DNA of 64,000 bases from Pycnococcus provasolii (Eukaryota; Chlorophyta; Pseudoscourfieldiophyceae; Pseudoscourfieldiales): contig CP150583.1 of NCBI GenBank assembly GCA_049487715.1, positions 372,001 to 436,000 on the forward strand. Direction: 5' to 3'. A model generated the notes under the pieces. It was not told the origin of the DNA and did no database searches. It saw only the letters and a list, made by a program, of their open reading frames with translations. Positions 18,948 to 29,423 of the stretch are shown piece by piece. The position numbers were made by a program, and so were the translations under genes. Each line of letters opens with the position of its first letter. Within the stretch, counting starts at the first letter, position 1.

Positions 18948-21497
18948 TCAGCTGACGGTGCGTCCATAGGCGACACCTGCGATGTACAGGTTCTTCGCCC
19001 ACTTGTCCTTGACATGCGTGGACGGGAATGCGCTCGTGCGAAGCGTCTCCTGCGTCTCGTCACTCGGGCGTCGGCGCGGAACGCTCAGCACGAACGCCGC
19101 CTGGTCGGGTGTCGCGGCACAGCTCGTGATGCGATATCCCGCGTCCCAACGTCGGTGAATGCCTTCCGACGGGTACATGAAGTCCAGCTCCACGCACTGG
19201 TCTGCGTAGCCCGCGTTGCGGCTCATGACCACCGCCCACCGCGAACCCGCAGCCGCCATGCTCGTCACGTAGAATCCCTCCTTCCACTTTTTGTGAATCC
19301 ACTTGAAGGGGAAGTGATCCGAAACCTTGTAGCTCTGCTGCGTGTACGACGTGCCCTTGGACATGATTACGAGAGCGTAGCCCGCATTAGATCCGGCAAG
19401 GCAGGTGATGTAGTACCCCTCCTCCCACTGCTCCATGACCCACTCTTTAGGAAGGAACTGCTTGGACAGATTCCACACCTGGCTGGTGAAGCCCGTGCCG
19501 GCGTCCATGATGAGCGCCCACAGCTCTTGGCTGCAGGCCACGGAGGAGATGAAAAGGCCGTCCTCGTTTCCCTTGTGGATGTGCTGCTCTAACCTTGCGT
19601 TGGCAACGTTGTAGTGGTATCGCTGCTTCATCGGGCGGTGAGCGTTGTACACGGTGATCCACTGACAAGCCGGCAGGCCGAGCCTCATCTTCTTTTTGGA
19701 CACCGAGTTTGTGCCAGTTCCACCCGTTTCCTTGCCCCCCGATCCCAGAGCACCGTCGTCCTCGAGACTCTCGCGCTTTCGCTTCTGTCCCAGCTGATAT
19801 CCGACGGCGATGTCCACGGGCCGGCTCGCGGTGGGCGGGCCGCATACGGGCGCGAAAAGCGCGGCGTACGCTGCATACTTCGGCTCTTCGTCGTACCTCA
19901 GATTCACAACCGTCTCGGTGAACTGCTTGAATGCCGAGGGAGTCGCGTCGTTGAACCCGGGAGGGTAGCGGCACAGCGCCTCGACGGATGTGGCCATCTT
20001 CTTCTTGCATACGAGGAATCCCTTGTTGTCACCCTGATATCCCTGCCACGGCAGGCGTCCGCGGAGCAGGAATAGGAGAGTGTACGCGAGCGACTCGAGG
20101 TCGTCACGTCGAGACGCCGTGCGTCCCAGATGTGCGTGCACGGATGCGTAGCGCACCGTTCCTCGGAACACGTCAGGTCGCTGATCGTAGTCGATGTGCG
20201 TGTGGCAGATGGAGTCACGCCACCGTGTGGCGAGTCCCAAGTCGACGAGATAGAGCGTTTTCGCGAACTGCGTGCCTGGCGGTCCGAGCAGGAAGTTCTC
20301 CGGCTTGATGTCGCCGTGCACGTACCCCTTCTCGTGAAAGTGCTGCAGAATGGCGATTGCCTCGATGGCGATGCACGCCACCATCTCCTGACTCATCGTC
20401 TGTCCAGCCTGATTCCAGACATCCCACAAGCTCGGTCCGAGGAGGTCCATGACCATCACGTAGTAGCCTCCCTGCCTTCCCTTGAAGTGTACCTTCGGCA
20501 CGCCGTGAACGTCATTCAGGCTCTGGTACACGCTCCATTCGTACGGCGGTCCGTAGTTGCATCCCTTGCTGCTTCGGTGCTCATACTTCAGCGCGACGGT
20601 CTCTGGGTCGCGCGCGCTTGCGGCTGTCTTGCCGACGCGCTTGCCGATGTACACCTGCCCGAATCCACCCTTTCCTAGCCTTCGTTCGACGATGTAGGTT
20701 GGCGATCCGCCGACGGAGGTTTTGTCCGGGATGGCTTCGATTGGCTGTTCTTCTCCGTTCGTTCCCTGCACGACATCCTGGTGAACGGGCGGGTCGACGG
20801 GGCGGTTCGCGGGGCGGTGGTGCTGCGCGGGCACGCGTGCTGGCGCCGCCTTGACGGCATATTCCGCGGCATTTTTGGCAGCTTGTGCAACAGCCTGAGC
20901 GTTGAGTCGTTCCTGTGCGGTGTTTTTTTTTTTTTTTGATTGTGGGATGGTTGTTGTGAGCGTCGACTTTTTTTTTTTTTTTTGAGAGAGAGCGAGACGG
21001 AAAGAGAGAGGGAGAAAAAAAACGTACTCGTTTCTCATCCTCCTTATCTTCATCATCCTTCGGCGGCGGCGGTTCCCCCTGTCGCCTTTTCTTCGCGGAA
21101 GCTCCTCGCGCCCCTGCCCCAGCACCCGCCGCCCCCGGGGGTGCAGCAGCCGGTGCGGGCGGCACGGCGTCCCCCGCCCCTGCGTGTGCACCCGTGTTAT
21201 CCATTGGCGGTGGCGGCGCGTTCGGTTCATCCGCAGGCGCGACGTCACCCGCCCCACCTTTCGTAGTTGGCACGGATTCTTTGAGGGCAGCCGCCGCCGC
21301 ATTATTTCCCCCAGGTGGGGAGGCCCCCGCTTGTTCCGCGAGTCGTTCTTTCGCCGCTGCTGCTGCCGCACGTCGCGGACGACCAGCACCAGGTTGAGGA
21401 GAAGGTTCAGCCGGTGAAGCCGCATCTCCCAAAGGGGGGCGTCGTCATCCGCAGCAGGTTTGCGTGAGCCGCGTGCGCTGCGCAGCTTGGGCGGCAT
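18948..21497 (-). CDS. MUT9-like (MLK/PPK) casein-kinase-I-family protein kinase
   Basis: Kinase motifs are complete: glycine loop [16 protein letters not shown] lysine, catalytic loop [12 protein letters not shown], and DLG in [10 protein letters not shown] in place of DFG, as in this family. [15 protein letters not shown] and [22 protein letters not shown] are CK1-type. The C-terminal 270 residues hold the repeated (W)xxGYYITxxAGS, [12 protein letters not shown] and GYRITSCAA modules found behind the kinase in plant MLKs. Chlamydomonas MUT9 phosphorylates histone H3 and plant MLKs act in light and clock signalling. The kinase frame is joined to an Ala/Pro-rich N-terminal exon by an intron (20913-21027). 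The first 20 codons ([13 protein letters not shown] at 21497) are one base out of frame at a six-C run (about 21434-21439). Confidence 0.88.
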   Translation of the reverse strand: MPPKLRSARGSRKPAADDDAPLWEMRLHRLNLLLNLVLVVRDVRQQQRRKNDSRNKRGPPHLGEIMRRRLPSKNPCQLRKVGRVTSRLRMNRTRRHRQWITRVHTQGRGTPCRPHRLLHPRGRRVLGQGREELPRRKGDRGNRRRRRMMKIRRMRNEYVFFLPLSFRLALSQKKKKKSTLTTTIPQSKKKKNTAQERLNAQAVAQAAKNAAEYAVKAAPARVPAQHHRPANRPVDPPVHQDVVQGTNGEEQPIEAIPDKTSVGGSPTYIVERRLGKGGFGQVYIGKRVGKTAASARDPETVALKYEHRSSKGCNYGPPYEWSVYQSLNDVHGVPKVHFKGRQGGYYVMVMDLLGPSLWDVWNQAGQTMSQEMVACIAIEAIAILQHFHEKGYVHGDIKPENFLLGPPGTQFAKTLYLVDLGLATRWRDSICHTHIDYDQRPDVFRGTVRYASVHAHLGRTASRRDDLESLAYTLLFLLRGRLPWQGYQGDNKGFLVCKKKMATSVEALCRYPPGFNDATPSAFKQFTETVVNLRYDEEPKYAAYAALFAPVCGPPTASRPVDIAVGYQLGQKRKRESLEDDGALGSGGKETGGTGTNSVSKKKMRLGLPACQWITVYNAHRPMKQRYHYNVANARLEQHIHKGNEDGLFISSVACSQELWALIMDAGTGFTSQVWNLSKQFLPKEWVMEQWEEGYYITCLAGSNAGYALVIMSKGTSYTQQSYKVSDHFPFKWIHKKWKEGFYVTSMAAAGSRWAVVMSRNAGYADQCVELDFMYPSEGIHRRWDAGYRITSCAATPDQAAFVLSVPRRRPSDETQETLRTSAFPSTHVKDKWAKNLYIAGVAYGRTVS
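20913..21027 (-). other. Intron in the MUT9-like kinase gene
   Basis: On the minus strand, GATGAGAAACGA is followed by GTACGT, and CACCGCACAG precedes GAACGACTCAACGCTCAG. Removing the 115 bases joins DEKR to [10 protein letters not shown] in phase 0. The intron contains two long A runs (16 and 14 bases on the coding strand) and a CTCTCTC stretch. Confidence 0.75.
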
Positions 21498-23097
21498 GGC
21501 GAGGCTCGGCAGGGAGTGACGAGGGGAGGGTTGGGAGGGAAGGGAGGGGAAGGCGAAGCAGGCTCATTCTCGGGGAGACTCACTCGGAGGCCGCCTTTGC
21601 TTTTGCATTTGCATTTTGGGCGGAGCCCTCTGGTTGTGGCGGGAAGCGGGGGGATCCCTCGTTGAGTTGCTGTTGTTGTTGGTGTTTTTTCTTGGTTTTT
21701 ATGGACATTTTTATGGGTTCGAACTCGGGGTTTCGGTTTTTTTTTTTTTTTTTGACTTTTTGGGCGTTTGTGCCTTTGTTTTCTTCTTCCTGTTCTTTCG
21801 GCTTGTGACGCTTCGTGTTGTGGTTGGGTCTACTTGATCACTTGATCACTTGATCATAGAGGGTTGACGTTTTCGTCCTCGCGATGTGTACTTAGACTAT
21901 GGTAAGAATTCTAGGGTTTTTCTTGGGCTGGGTTGGCGCTGGTGGGCGCTTAGTAGGGCCACCGAGTGGGGACATGGTTTGACCACCAGAGGCAGAGAGA
22001 CCAGCAGAGAGGGGCAGGCGCGTGGCCAACCTCGTGAAGGAATCTCTGCTGGTTTGTTTTTTGGGGAGAATTTTGCCGCGCATGTGCACTTCACTTGCAT
22101 TTCAGAATTTAGATGCGTTTGCATGATGAGGGTCGAGATTGATACATAAAGAGAGCCTTCCGGTCGAATGAAAAGAGGAGGAACGACGACGAGCAAACAC
22201 CAAAAAAAAAACAAGGAAAAATCAAAACCAAAAAACCCCAGAAAAAAATACTCGAGCTTTTAAAGGTAGATGCGGACGCGCACGTCCACGCACCATCAGC
22301 CCCTTGAAGCCCTTGAACGAACTAAATGGAAACCCAAAAGGCCCAAAGGACGGAAGAAACAGCGAAGGAGCGTGAAGAACCACGGTCAAGAAACAGGTCA
22401 GGCCCAAACACACGGCACATCAACAAAGCAAGCACAAAAGAAACACAAGCTGCAGCGGCAACCATGGAGCCCCCCCCCTCCTCGGGCAGGCGTATTTTCA
22501 GGAGGCTGTAGCGAACGAAACAGGGAGACTCCTTTCGAAGGGAGAACAGGAGAATGCCCGGGGACGGGACAAGTGGGGATACCTCTGAAGTGCCCTCATG
22601 GAACCCCCCCCCCCCCGGGGAGGGAACGGAAGCAGCGCTGTTTCCCTGGCCTTGTTCTCGAGGGGAGCCCTCTGCCCGGCTGCCTGGGGGAATTCCGGCG
22701 GAAGCAGGTTCCCTGGTCGCAGTTTCCCCGTCCCCCTTCCCCCTAGGTGGGTGGGCCCTGGCTGCCTGGGTTAGGCGACGACAACATCTTGCCCCCGCGT
22801 GGTATAATCGGTCCATCGGGGTAGATTCTATTCGGAAGAAGGCGTTTCATCGGCTGTGTGCTCTGCTTCGTCGCTAGTACGAAGTAGCTTTAGTTAGCTA
22901 CTTTCATTGCTCTCGTTCGTGTGGTTATTAGGTAGGGTTAGTCTCTCGGCGTCATTCGGCGGCTTGCCCCTGTTGGAAGTGGTGGTGCGTCTGCAGGTGT
23001 ATCTGGTGCTCCCAATACCTCAAAGGCAGTAGTCATACCCCCGTCTCTGCTGAAAGTGGACAGCGCAGCGGGCTTCAACGTCGCTATAGGTGGCTCT
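21498..23097. other. 1.6-kb divergent intergenic region between kinase and H+-ATPase genes
   Basis: The longest gene-poor stretch outside the retroelement. It contains TTTGCATTTGCATTTTG near 21605, a T16 run near 21739, three ACTTGATC tandem copies at about 21832-21855, a 12-C run near 22605, a short inverted repeat AAGTAGCT/AGCTACTT near 22881, and TAGGTAGGGTTAG near 22930. Open frames over 22270-22877 are low-complexity and not supported as genes. It probably carries long 5' leaders or regulatory DNA for both neighbours. Confidence 0.5.
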
Positions 23098-26007
23098 ATG
23101 CCAGGAGGCGGTTTAATGCGCGGGTTCTCCAAGAAGGAGAAGGACGAAAGCGAAATGGCACCTTTGAGATACACGCCTTTGAACGGATCGGGAAACGAAG
23201 GGTCATCGGGAAACGGCGATCATGCAACGGCGCCAGTCTCCGCGGAACCGGAGATGGAGCTCGAGATCGACGAAAGCCTCATGAACACAGGGGAGGATGG
23301 TCTCACAACCACCGAGGCGACGGCACGCCTGCGCGAGTTTGGACCCAACGCGCTCGAGGAGAAAGTCGTGCCGAAGTGGAAGAAGTTCGTCGCGCAGTTC
23401 ACAGGGCCCATGCCGTGCATGATCTGGACGGCAATCTTCATCGAAGGTCTCATCGCCGACTGGCCGAACCTGTTCGTGCTGCTCGTGCTGCAGATCGTCA
23501 ACGGCACCGTCGGCTTCTACGAAGACAGCAAGGCTGGCGACGCCGTCGCCGCACTCAAGGCTTCGCTCAAGCCGCAGGCTCAGGTGAAGCGAGACGGGCA
23601 GTGGAAGAACATCAACGCCGCGCACCTCGTTCCGGGTGACCGCGTCGCGCTAAACGCAGGCGCAGGTGTTCCCGCGGACTGCCGCGTGTGCGCCGGACCG
23701 CCCATCGATATTGACCAGGCGGCGCTCACGGGAGAGTCGCTGCCCGTGACATTCAGCGAGGGTGACGTCGCGAAGATGGGAAGTACCGTCGTGCGAGGTG
23801 AGATTGATGCGATCGTCGCAGCCACGGGGGGAAACACCTTCTTCGGCAAGACGGCGTCGATGATCCAGTCCGTCGACGAGGTTGGACACTTCCAGAAGAT
23901 TCTCATCCGCATCACGACGTTCCTGCTAGGAGTCAGCCTGTTCCTGGTGTCCATCTGCCTCATCTACATGCTCGCCAACTCCGAGCCGTTCTTGGACGCG
24001 CTCGCGTTCGCGGTTGTCCTGCTCGTCGCGTCGATCCCCATTGCCATGCAGGTGGTTTGCACCACCACCATGGCGCTCGGGTCGCGTAAGCTTGCCGAGC
24101 AGAAGGCGATTGTCGCGCGGCTGTCCGCCATCGAGGAGCTCGCGGGCATGAACATGCTGTGCAGCGACAAGACGGGAACGCTCACGCTCAACAAGATGGT
24201 TCTTCAGGACTACTTCACGTACGTTCCGGGATTCACCAAGGAGCACATCCTGCGATTCGCCGCGCTTGCCGCCAAGTGGAAGGAACCTGCGAAGGATGCG
24301 CTTGACACGCTCGTGCTGAACGCCGTGGACAAGACTCCGCTCGACGCGTACGAGCAGCTCGAGTACATCCCGTTCGATCCTGTGAAGAAGCGCACGGAGG
24401 CGACGCTGCGGGACCCGCAGGGGCGCATTTTCACCGTCACGAAGGGCGCGCCGAACGTGCTGCTGGCCCTGTGTGAGGGAAACCGCGCGCAGATTGAGGA
24501 CGAGTTCAACCGCACGATCGAGGAGCTGGCGGAGCGAGGCATTCGCGCGCTCGCCGTGTCCGTCGCGTACCAGGGCGAGCCGATGAAGATGTACGGATTC
24601 CTCACCTTCCTCGACCCGCCGAGGCCCGACACGAAGGTGACGATCGAGCGCGCCATCGAGCACGGCTGCGACGTGAAGATGATCACGGGTGACCACGCGG
24701 CAATCGCAAAGGAGACGTGCCGCGTGCTGGGCATGGGAACGAACATCCTCAAGGCTGACGTGCTCCCCATGGTGGACACGAAGGAGCAGCTGCCCAAGAC
24801 GATCGGCGACGACTACGGAGAGATGATCGAGAACGTCAACGGATTCGCGCAGGTGTTCCCCGAGCACAAGTTTCTCATCGTTGAGGCGCTGCGCCAGCGT
24901 GGCTGGTCGTGCGGTATGACGGGAGACGGCGTGAACGACGCCCCGGCGCTGAAGCGCGCGGATATCGGCATTGCCGTGCAGGGTGCCACGGACGCCGCGC
25001 GCGCGGCGTCCGACATCATCCTCACTGCCCCCGGACTTAGCGTGATTGTTGACGCAATTGTCATCTCGCGCTCCATCTTCCAGCGCATGAAGAACTACGT
25101 CGTGTACCGCGTCGCTTGCACAATCCAGCTGCTCGCGTTCTTCTTCCTGACCATCCTGTCGGTGCATCCTAAGGAGGCACCGTACAACTGGACGGAGGAG
25201 CAGCTCGGCGAGCCGGTGCCCAACTACTTCGTTCTTCCCGTCATCTCGCTCGTCATTATCACCATTCTTAACGACGGTACGATCATTTCGATCGCGTACG
25301 ACTACGTCGAGCCGTCACCTATTCCCGAGAGATGGAACCTGCCGATCGTGTTCAGCGTGGCGACGTGGCTGGGCCTTGTTGCGGTGATGAGCAGCGTCAT
25401 GCTCCTGCACATGGGCTTGAACTCGCACAACAAGGGTAGCACGTTCGAGGAGTGGGGTATGGGCGAAATGACGTACGGGCAGGTGTACACGATGATGTAC
25501 CTTAAGGTGAGCCTTTCGGACTTCCTGACGGTCTTCAGCGCTCGTGTCGCCAACGGTTTCGCGACGGATCGCAAGCCTGGCACAGCGCTTCTGAGCGCGG
25601 CGGTCTTCGCGACGATCATCTCCACCATTCTCTCGCTCAACTGGCCATTCGGACCCGCGACGAAGATGGAATCGCTCACCACAGGTCAGGCTGTGTTCAC
25701 GTGGGCTTACTGCATTGCGTGGTTCCTCATCCAGGATCTCAGCAAGGTTGGATTGTACAAACTCCTGCTGAACTTCGATGTTGCCGGCCTGCGAACAGAG
25801 CTTGAGCTCAAGGAGAAGCGCGCGTTGGAGATGAAGGGGCAGACTGGCGTCGAGGGGCGCGTGAACCAGCTCGAGGAAGCGCTGAAGGAGGTGAAAGTTG
25901 AGCGTATCGAGCCGCTGGAGCGCGAGGTGCGCGCGCTGCGTGAGAGCACCGTGGACAACGGATCTGCGCGTCTCATGCCGAGTGGAAGCTCGTCGAGCAT
26001 GATTTAA
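23098..26007 (+). CDS. Plasma-membrane H+-transporting P-type (P3A) ATPase
   Basis: This pump exports protons using ATP and sets the membrane potential. About 969 residues from the first ATG (23098); the open frame extends upstream only to a GTG. Motifs: TGES (actuator), CSDKTGTLTLNKM with the phosphorylated Asp at 24166-24168, KGAP in the nucleotide domain, MTGDGVNDAPALKRADIGIAV, and IFQRMKNYVVYRVACTIQLL, which is typical of P3A pumps. TM segments flank these (for example VVLLVASIPIAMQVVC). The C-terminus is not the long plant 14-3-3 tail: it ends with a Glu/Lys-rich coiled-coil-like stretch (RVNQLEEALKEVKVE) and a short Ser-rich end. The gene is intact with no frame problems. Confidence 0.93.
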   Translation: MPGGGLMRGFSKKEKDESEMAPLRYTPLNGSGNEGSSGNGDHATAPVSAEPEMELEIDESLMNTGEDGLTTTEATARLREFGPNALEEKVVPKWKKFVAQFTGPMPCMIWTAIFIEGLIADWPNLFVLLVLQIVNGTVGFYEDSKAGDAVAALKASLKPQAQVKRDGQWKNINAAHLVPGDRVALNAGAGVPADCRVCAGPPIDIDQAALTGESLPVTFSEGDVAKMGSTVVRGEIDAIVAATGGNTFFGKTASMIQSVDEVGHFQKILIRITTFLLGVSLFLVSICLIYMLANSEPFLDALAFAVVLLVASIPIAMQVVCTTTMALGSRKLAEQKAIVARLSAIEELAGMNMLCSDKTGTLTLNKMVLQDYFTYVPGFTKEHILRFAALAAKWKEPAKDALDTLVLNAVDKTPLDAYEQLEYIPFDPVKKRTEATLRDPQGRIFTVTKGAPNVLLALCEGNRAQIEDEFNRTIEELAERGIRALAVSVAYQGEPMKMYGFLTFLDPPRPDTKVTIERAIEHGCDVKMITGDHAAIAKETCRVLGMGTNILKADVLPMVDTKEQLPKTIGDDYGEMIENVNGFAQVFPEHKFLIVEALRQRGWSCGMTGDGVNDAPALKRADIGIAVQGATDAARAASDIILTAPGLSVIVDAIVISRSIFQRMKNYVVYRVACTIQLLAFFFLTILSVHPKEAPYNWTEEQLGEPVPNYFVLPVISLVIITILNDGTIISIAYDYVEPSPIPERWNLPIVFSVATWLGLVAVMSSVMLLHMGLNSHNKGSTFEEWGMGEMTYGQVYTMMYLKVSLSDFLTVFSARVANGFATDRKPGTALLSAAVFATIISTILSLNWPFGPATKMESLTTGQAVFTWAYCIAWFLIQDLSKVGLYKLLLNFDVAGLRTELELKEKRALEMKGQTGVEGRVNQLEEALKEVKVERIEPLEREVRALRESTVDNGSARLMPSGSSSSMI

Positions 26008-26146
26008 GATGATTTTGGGATGAGAGAGTATAAAGGATAGAGATGGTTAGGGCTAGGGGCTTGTAACAGGGACACGTATGTAGCAGCCTTTTTTTCCACA
26101 ACAAGAGCAATGCCGTTTAGATAAGTAGTGAAGTGGTGCGATTCAT

Positions 26147-28852
26147 CTACAACGCATCGTCATCTTCGGTCAGGCAACTCACGAGGTCGCTCACAAGAGA
26201 GCACATGCCAATTGCCTCACCAATGCTGAAGCGCTCGCCACGTCTCTGCCTTCTCCTCAAGTCTGTCCACGCCTCACGCATGCGAAGACCAACGCTCATT
26301 GGCAGAACCGCATGCAAGCTCTCCAAATTGCTTTCCACGCTTGCTGGAGCCTGCTGCTCTGGATCGCGACAGGGGGCGGTATCGGCGGCATGGTCGCGGA
26401 TCATGCCAGGTGCCTCGCCGCCAGCACCCTGTGGGAGCCGCGCCTCGGTCGCAACGCGAAGATTAAGATCGTGATGGACCACCGCCGCACTTGTCGCACG
26501 GAAGGGCGGAGCTCGACCGCGCTGCGCATCGAGGCTGATCAAAAGCACCTCGCGCAGCACCCTCGCCGCGATGTCGTCGATCGCACCTGCAAACGAAGCA
26601 TCCGCCGGATGAGCGTACATCGGGCCGCGCATTGCGGGCGCGCGGTGCAACGACTGCGCGCCACCACAGACTGGCGACTGTCTCAGCGCCTTCAACTCGG
26701 TCTGATACGACCGGCCGCGTCGCACCCCGAGTTTGACGATACGGCTTGCGGACATTGCAACGCCGCCTCCCGCTTCTGCCATCTTGCGGCGAAGTGCCGC
26801 GCGAATTCCAGCGTCCGCCGCAAGGTCGCTCGGCCTTTTACCGGCGGAGTCACGCACTTCCCATACCCGCGGCATGGTGGGCGCCTGGCTTTTGGCAAAG
26901 ACGCGCGGTGCGATCGGCGCATTGTACCGCGAATCTTCGAGAAGAGTGTCGACGATTTCAGCAGCACCCGCTAGAGCACAAAAATGCAAGCAATTACGCC
27001 CCATGTCATCGCGCAGGGCGGCATTCGCGCCCATGTCCACGAGGAGACGCCGCGCGAGAGACGTGTGGCCACCCGCAAGTGCCTCCATTGCCGGGGTTCT
27101 CCCACGTGCATCTTGAAAATCGACGAGAGCACGAACAGGTGTTGCGGCGTCCAGTGCGCCCGTCGCAGCAGCTCGCCTATCATCTCCCGGCTGCCAAGCA
27201 GCCTCGATCCACGCCGCATGCTTTGCATTTCGTGCATCATCTCTTGCGTTACGATCCTTGCGTGCCTGCTCGAGTAACGAGAATACGCCTTCCTCGTCGC
27301 CACGACGGCACAGCGAAAGCACACGTTCGCCGTCGCGCGCATCCGGTGGCGCAGAAGCTGCGGCTGCGCGCGCGGGATGCGCATCGCGTGCGAGGAATAC
27401 CTGCGCGTGCGCATGCATGTCACCGTAAAGGATCTGCTCGTAGGGTGCCGTGGGCTTGCGATCCTTCTCCTTGTTGCGCGCAAACCCATCAGCTGCCATT
27501 TCCGCAGCGCGTAACCTGCGCTGCTCTTCGGTGGACGATAACGTCGTGCGCTGGCACAGACGTGCCACCATCTCCTCCTTCCTTCGAACGTTGCTGCTCG
27601 AGATGAACCGATGACGGTCGTCGGCGCCGATTATGCCCCGAGCTTCCTGCAGAGCGGAGTGCATAGACGCGGCGTTGTTTGCCAGCTGGGCGCGCACGCT
27701 ACTTTTTCCGCCGACATCGTTCTGATTCGGCTGTTCGGTGGGAGCATTCGCAGCATTCGCCACGACCACGGCAGATGACCTGTGCGGCATCGCATTCGGA
27801 TTCTCCGGCTCACCACGTCGACCGTTGCGCTCGATGCACCCTCGTCTCGCAGATGCGGATGGGGCGGCGTCGTGCGGCGGTGCGCCAGCGTTGTCGCGCG
27901 CGTCAGGATCGGCACCTCGGCGCAGAAGCATTGCGTGGCATGCATCCGAGCAAGATGCGGCGGCGTAGTGCAGCGGCGTTCGTCCACAGCTGTCGCGCAC
28001 GTTGCATCTTCTCGCCGGGGACGGGAGGACGTGGAATCCGTTGCCGGTGGCTGCCAGAAGCGCACTAAGGCACGTGTCATCGCTGAGGCAGCTGGCGACG
28101 TGCACGGGCGTGGCACCAAGCCGGTCAGCAGCGGCGGGATTCGCGCCTAGATGGAGTAGGTAGCGAACGCACTCGTCAGAGCCTCCCTTGCAAGCGGCAT
28201 GGAGCGGCGTCTGACCATGCCAGTCGCTTTCGTTCGCGAGGCGTGCGAGCGCGCTGCGTCCCGTCCGAGCGTCACGTCGGTCTACTTCGCTTATGCGCTG
28301 GTTGAGCGCCTGCTGCACGCCAACAGCATCTCCGGCTAGAGCGCGTTCGTGCGGCGTTCCCGCGACGAGCGTCGCGTCGACGGTGGAGATGTCCGCGCGC
28401 GGTCCACTTGGCGTTGGCGGCGGTCGTCTAAACTTTGGTTTGTGCACAGCTTGCGGCGCCTCTGCATTCACGGCGTTTGCGTCTGGCAGTGCCCACGGCT
28501 GCGTGGTCGCCCTTGACGGCTGCTTCGGCTCGTATCTGAGCTGAACGTCTTTTTGTGGTGGTGGTGGCTGTTGGATGTTTTGTTGGTTGTCGACATGTAC
28601 ATTCGGCGGCGTAGGCGGTGTGGCTGCGGGCGGCAGGCGCGCCGCTATGAGCGACGCGTCAGGCGTGACTCTCTGTCCTTGTCTCTGCTGAGGTTGAGGT
28701 TGAGTATGAGTCTGCTGATTCTTCATGGGAGGTTGGGCCGCCGAACCTACCGTCGGGCCTGGGAGGCCGAACGCGAATCCATTCACATTCACCACCGCGG
28801 CAGGAGGCACCACAGGGGGAGCAGAAGGAAAAGGAAACATGTACGCGGACAT
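26147..28852 (-). CDS. Large ankyrin-repeat protein
   Basis: 901 residues from the ATG at 28852 (MSAYMFPFP). The open frame extends upstream but only through non-coding-like sequence. The first 200 residues are Pro/Gln-rich and probably disordered. Ankyrin repeats follow: GQTPLHAACKGGSDECVRYLLHLGAN, GATPVHVASCLSDDTCLSALL and GRTPLHYAAASCSDACHAMLLRRGAD, then, after a basic/acidic spacer, GRTPAMEALAGGHTSLARRLLVDMGAN and GRNCLHFCALAGAAEIVDTLL. The C-terminal 200 residues have no clear domain and end EDDDAL. Cellular role unknown; it is likely a protein-binding scaffold. The convergent H+-ATPase gene ends 139 bases away. Confidence 0.82.
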   Translation of the reverse strand: MSAYMFPFPSAPPVVPPAAVVNVNGFAFGLPGPTVGSAAQPPMKNQQTHTQPQPQQRQGQRVTPDASLIAARLPPAATPPTPPNVHVDNQQNIQQPPPPQKDVQLRYEPKQPSRATTQPWALPDANAVNAEAPQAVHKPKFRRPPPTPSGPRADISTVDATLVAGTPHERALAGDAVGVQQALNQRISEVDRRDARTGRSALARLANESDWHGQTPLHAACKGGSDECVRYLLHLGANPAAADRLGATPVHVASCLSDDTCLSALLAATGNGFHVLPSPARRCNVRDSCGRTPLHYAAASCSDACHAMLLRRGADPDARDNAGAPPHDAAPSASARRGCIERNGRRGEPENPNAMPHRSSAVVVANAANAPTEQPNQNDVGGKSSVRAQLANNAASMHSALQEARGIIGADDRHRFISSSNVRRKEEMVARLCQRTTLSSTEEQRRLRAAEMAADGFARNKEKDRKPTAPYEQILYGDMHAHAQVFLARDAHPARAAAASAPPDARDGERVLSLCRRGDEEGVFSLLEQARKDRNARDDARNAKHAAWIEAAWQPGDDRRAAATGALDAATPVRALVDFQDARGRTPAMEALAGGHTSLARRLLVDMGANAALRDDMGRNCLHFCALAGAAEIVDTLLEDSRYNAPIAPRVFAKSQAPTMPRVWEVRDSAGKRPSDLAADAGIRAALRRKMAEAGGGVAMSASRIVKLGVRRGRSYQTELKALRQSPVCGGAQSLHRAPAMRGPMYAHPADASFAGAIDDIAARVLREVLLISLDAQRGRAPPFRATSAAVVHHDLNLRVATEARLPQGAGGEAPGMIRDHAADTAPCRDPEQQAPASVESNLESLHAVLPMSVGLRMREAWTDLRRRQRRGERFSIGEAIGMCSLVSDLVSCLTEDDDAL

Positions 28853-29423
28853 GAAATGAACAATGAACAATGAAGAGTACTTTCTCACAGGCAGGAGGGT
28901 TATATAAGCAAGGTGAAATGCTCTTTTGAGGCCGTTCCAAACGTTCGTTCCAAGGGGATGTTCCCACCATCCCTTAAGGGCAAGGGGGGTCGGTCCCAAG
29001 GGGGGAATTCGGGAGAAAAACCAGTTAAGGCTAGGCGAAGAGCTCAGAAACAAGAACTGAGAAATTGACAGATAGAACAAAACAACGTCCCCCCCTGGGG
29101 TAATAATTTCCCCCCTATTTGGATTTCCCCCCACTCCCCCAGCACCACCTACCATATGGGCGGAACCAACCGGTCAAACCCCTACCGGTAGAGTAGAGGA
29201 ACTCGGACGACAGGTCCTTTCCATGCATGGCTTCCATGGGAGTTCAGTTCAGGTAGGTATATGTAAAGTACATGTTGGTACACGCAAGCATAGAGGGAGG
29301 GAGGTTCAAAGAGCTCAAGTTTCTTCTTTTCTTATTCGATAGTTATCTTGAGATACACACTTACACGCGATAGTATAGTTAGCCATCCTCGGACTTACTG
29401 GACTTGAGTATTCCTACGCTTGC
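28853..29423. other. Intergenic region between two minus-strand genes
   Basis: Holds the upstream region of the ankyrin gene and the 3' flank of topoisomerase I. It contains GTTATATAAGC near 28909, about 60 bases before the ankyrin ATG, a plausible TATA-box placement on the minus strand (TATATAAC). It also holds GGGG/CCCC-rich blocks at 28970-29130 and ACCGGTC/ACCGGTAG words near 29168-29190. No gene is supported. Confidence 0.5.

Noticed and set aside
22270-22877. Open frames in the intergenic region before the H+-ATPase
   Set aside because: Low-complexity composition, no domains, and C/G runs interrupt them. No evidence of coding.
23926-25167. 413-residue minus-strand open frame
   Set aside because: Shadow of the H+-ATPase gene; His/Arg/Val-rich with no motifs.
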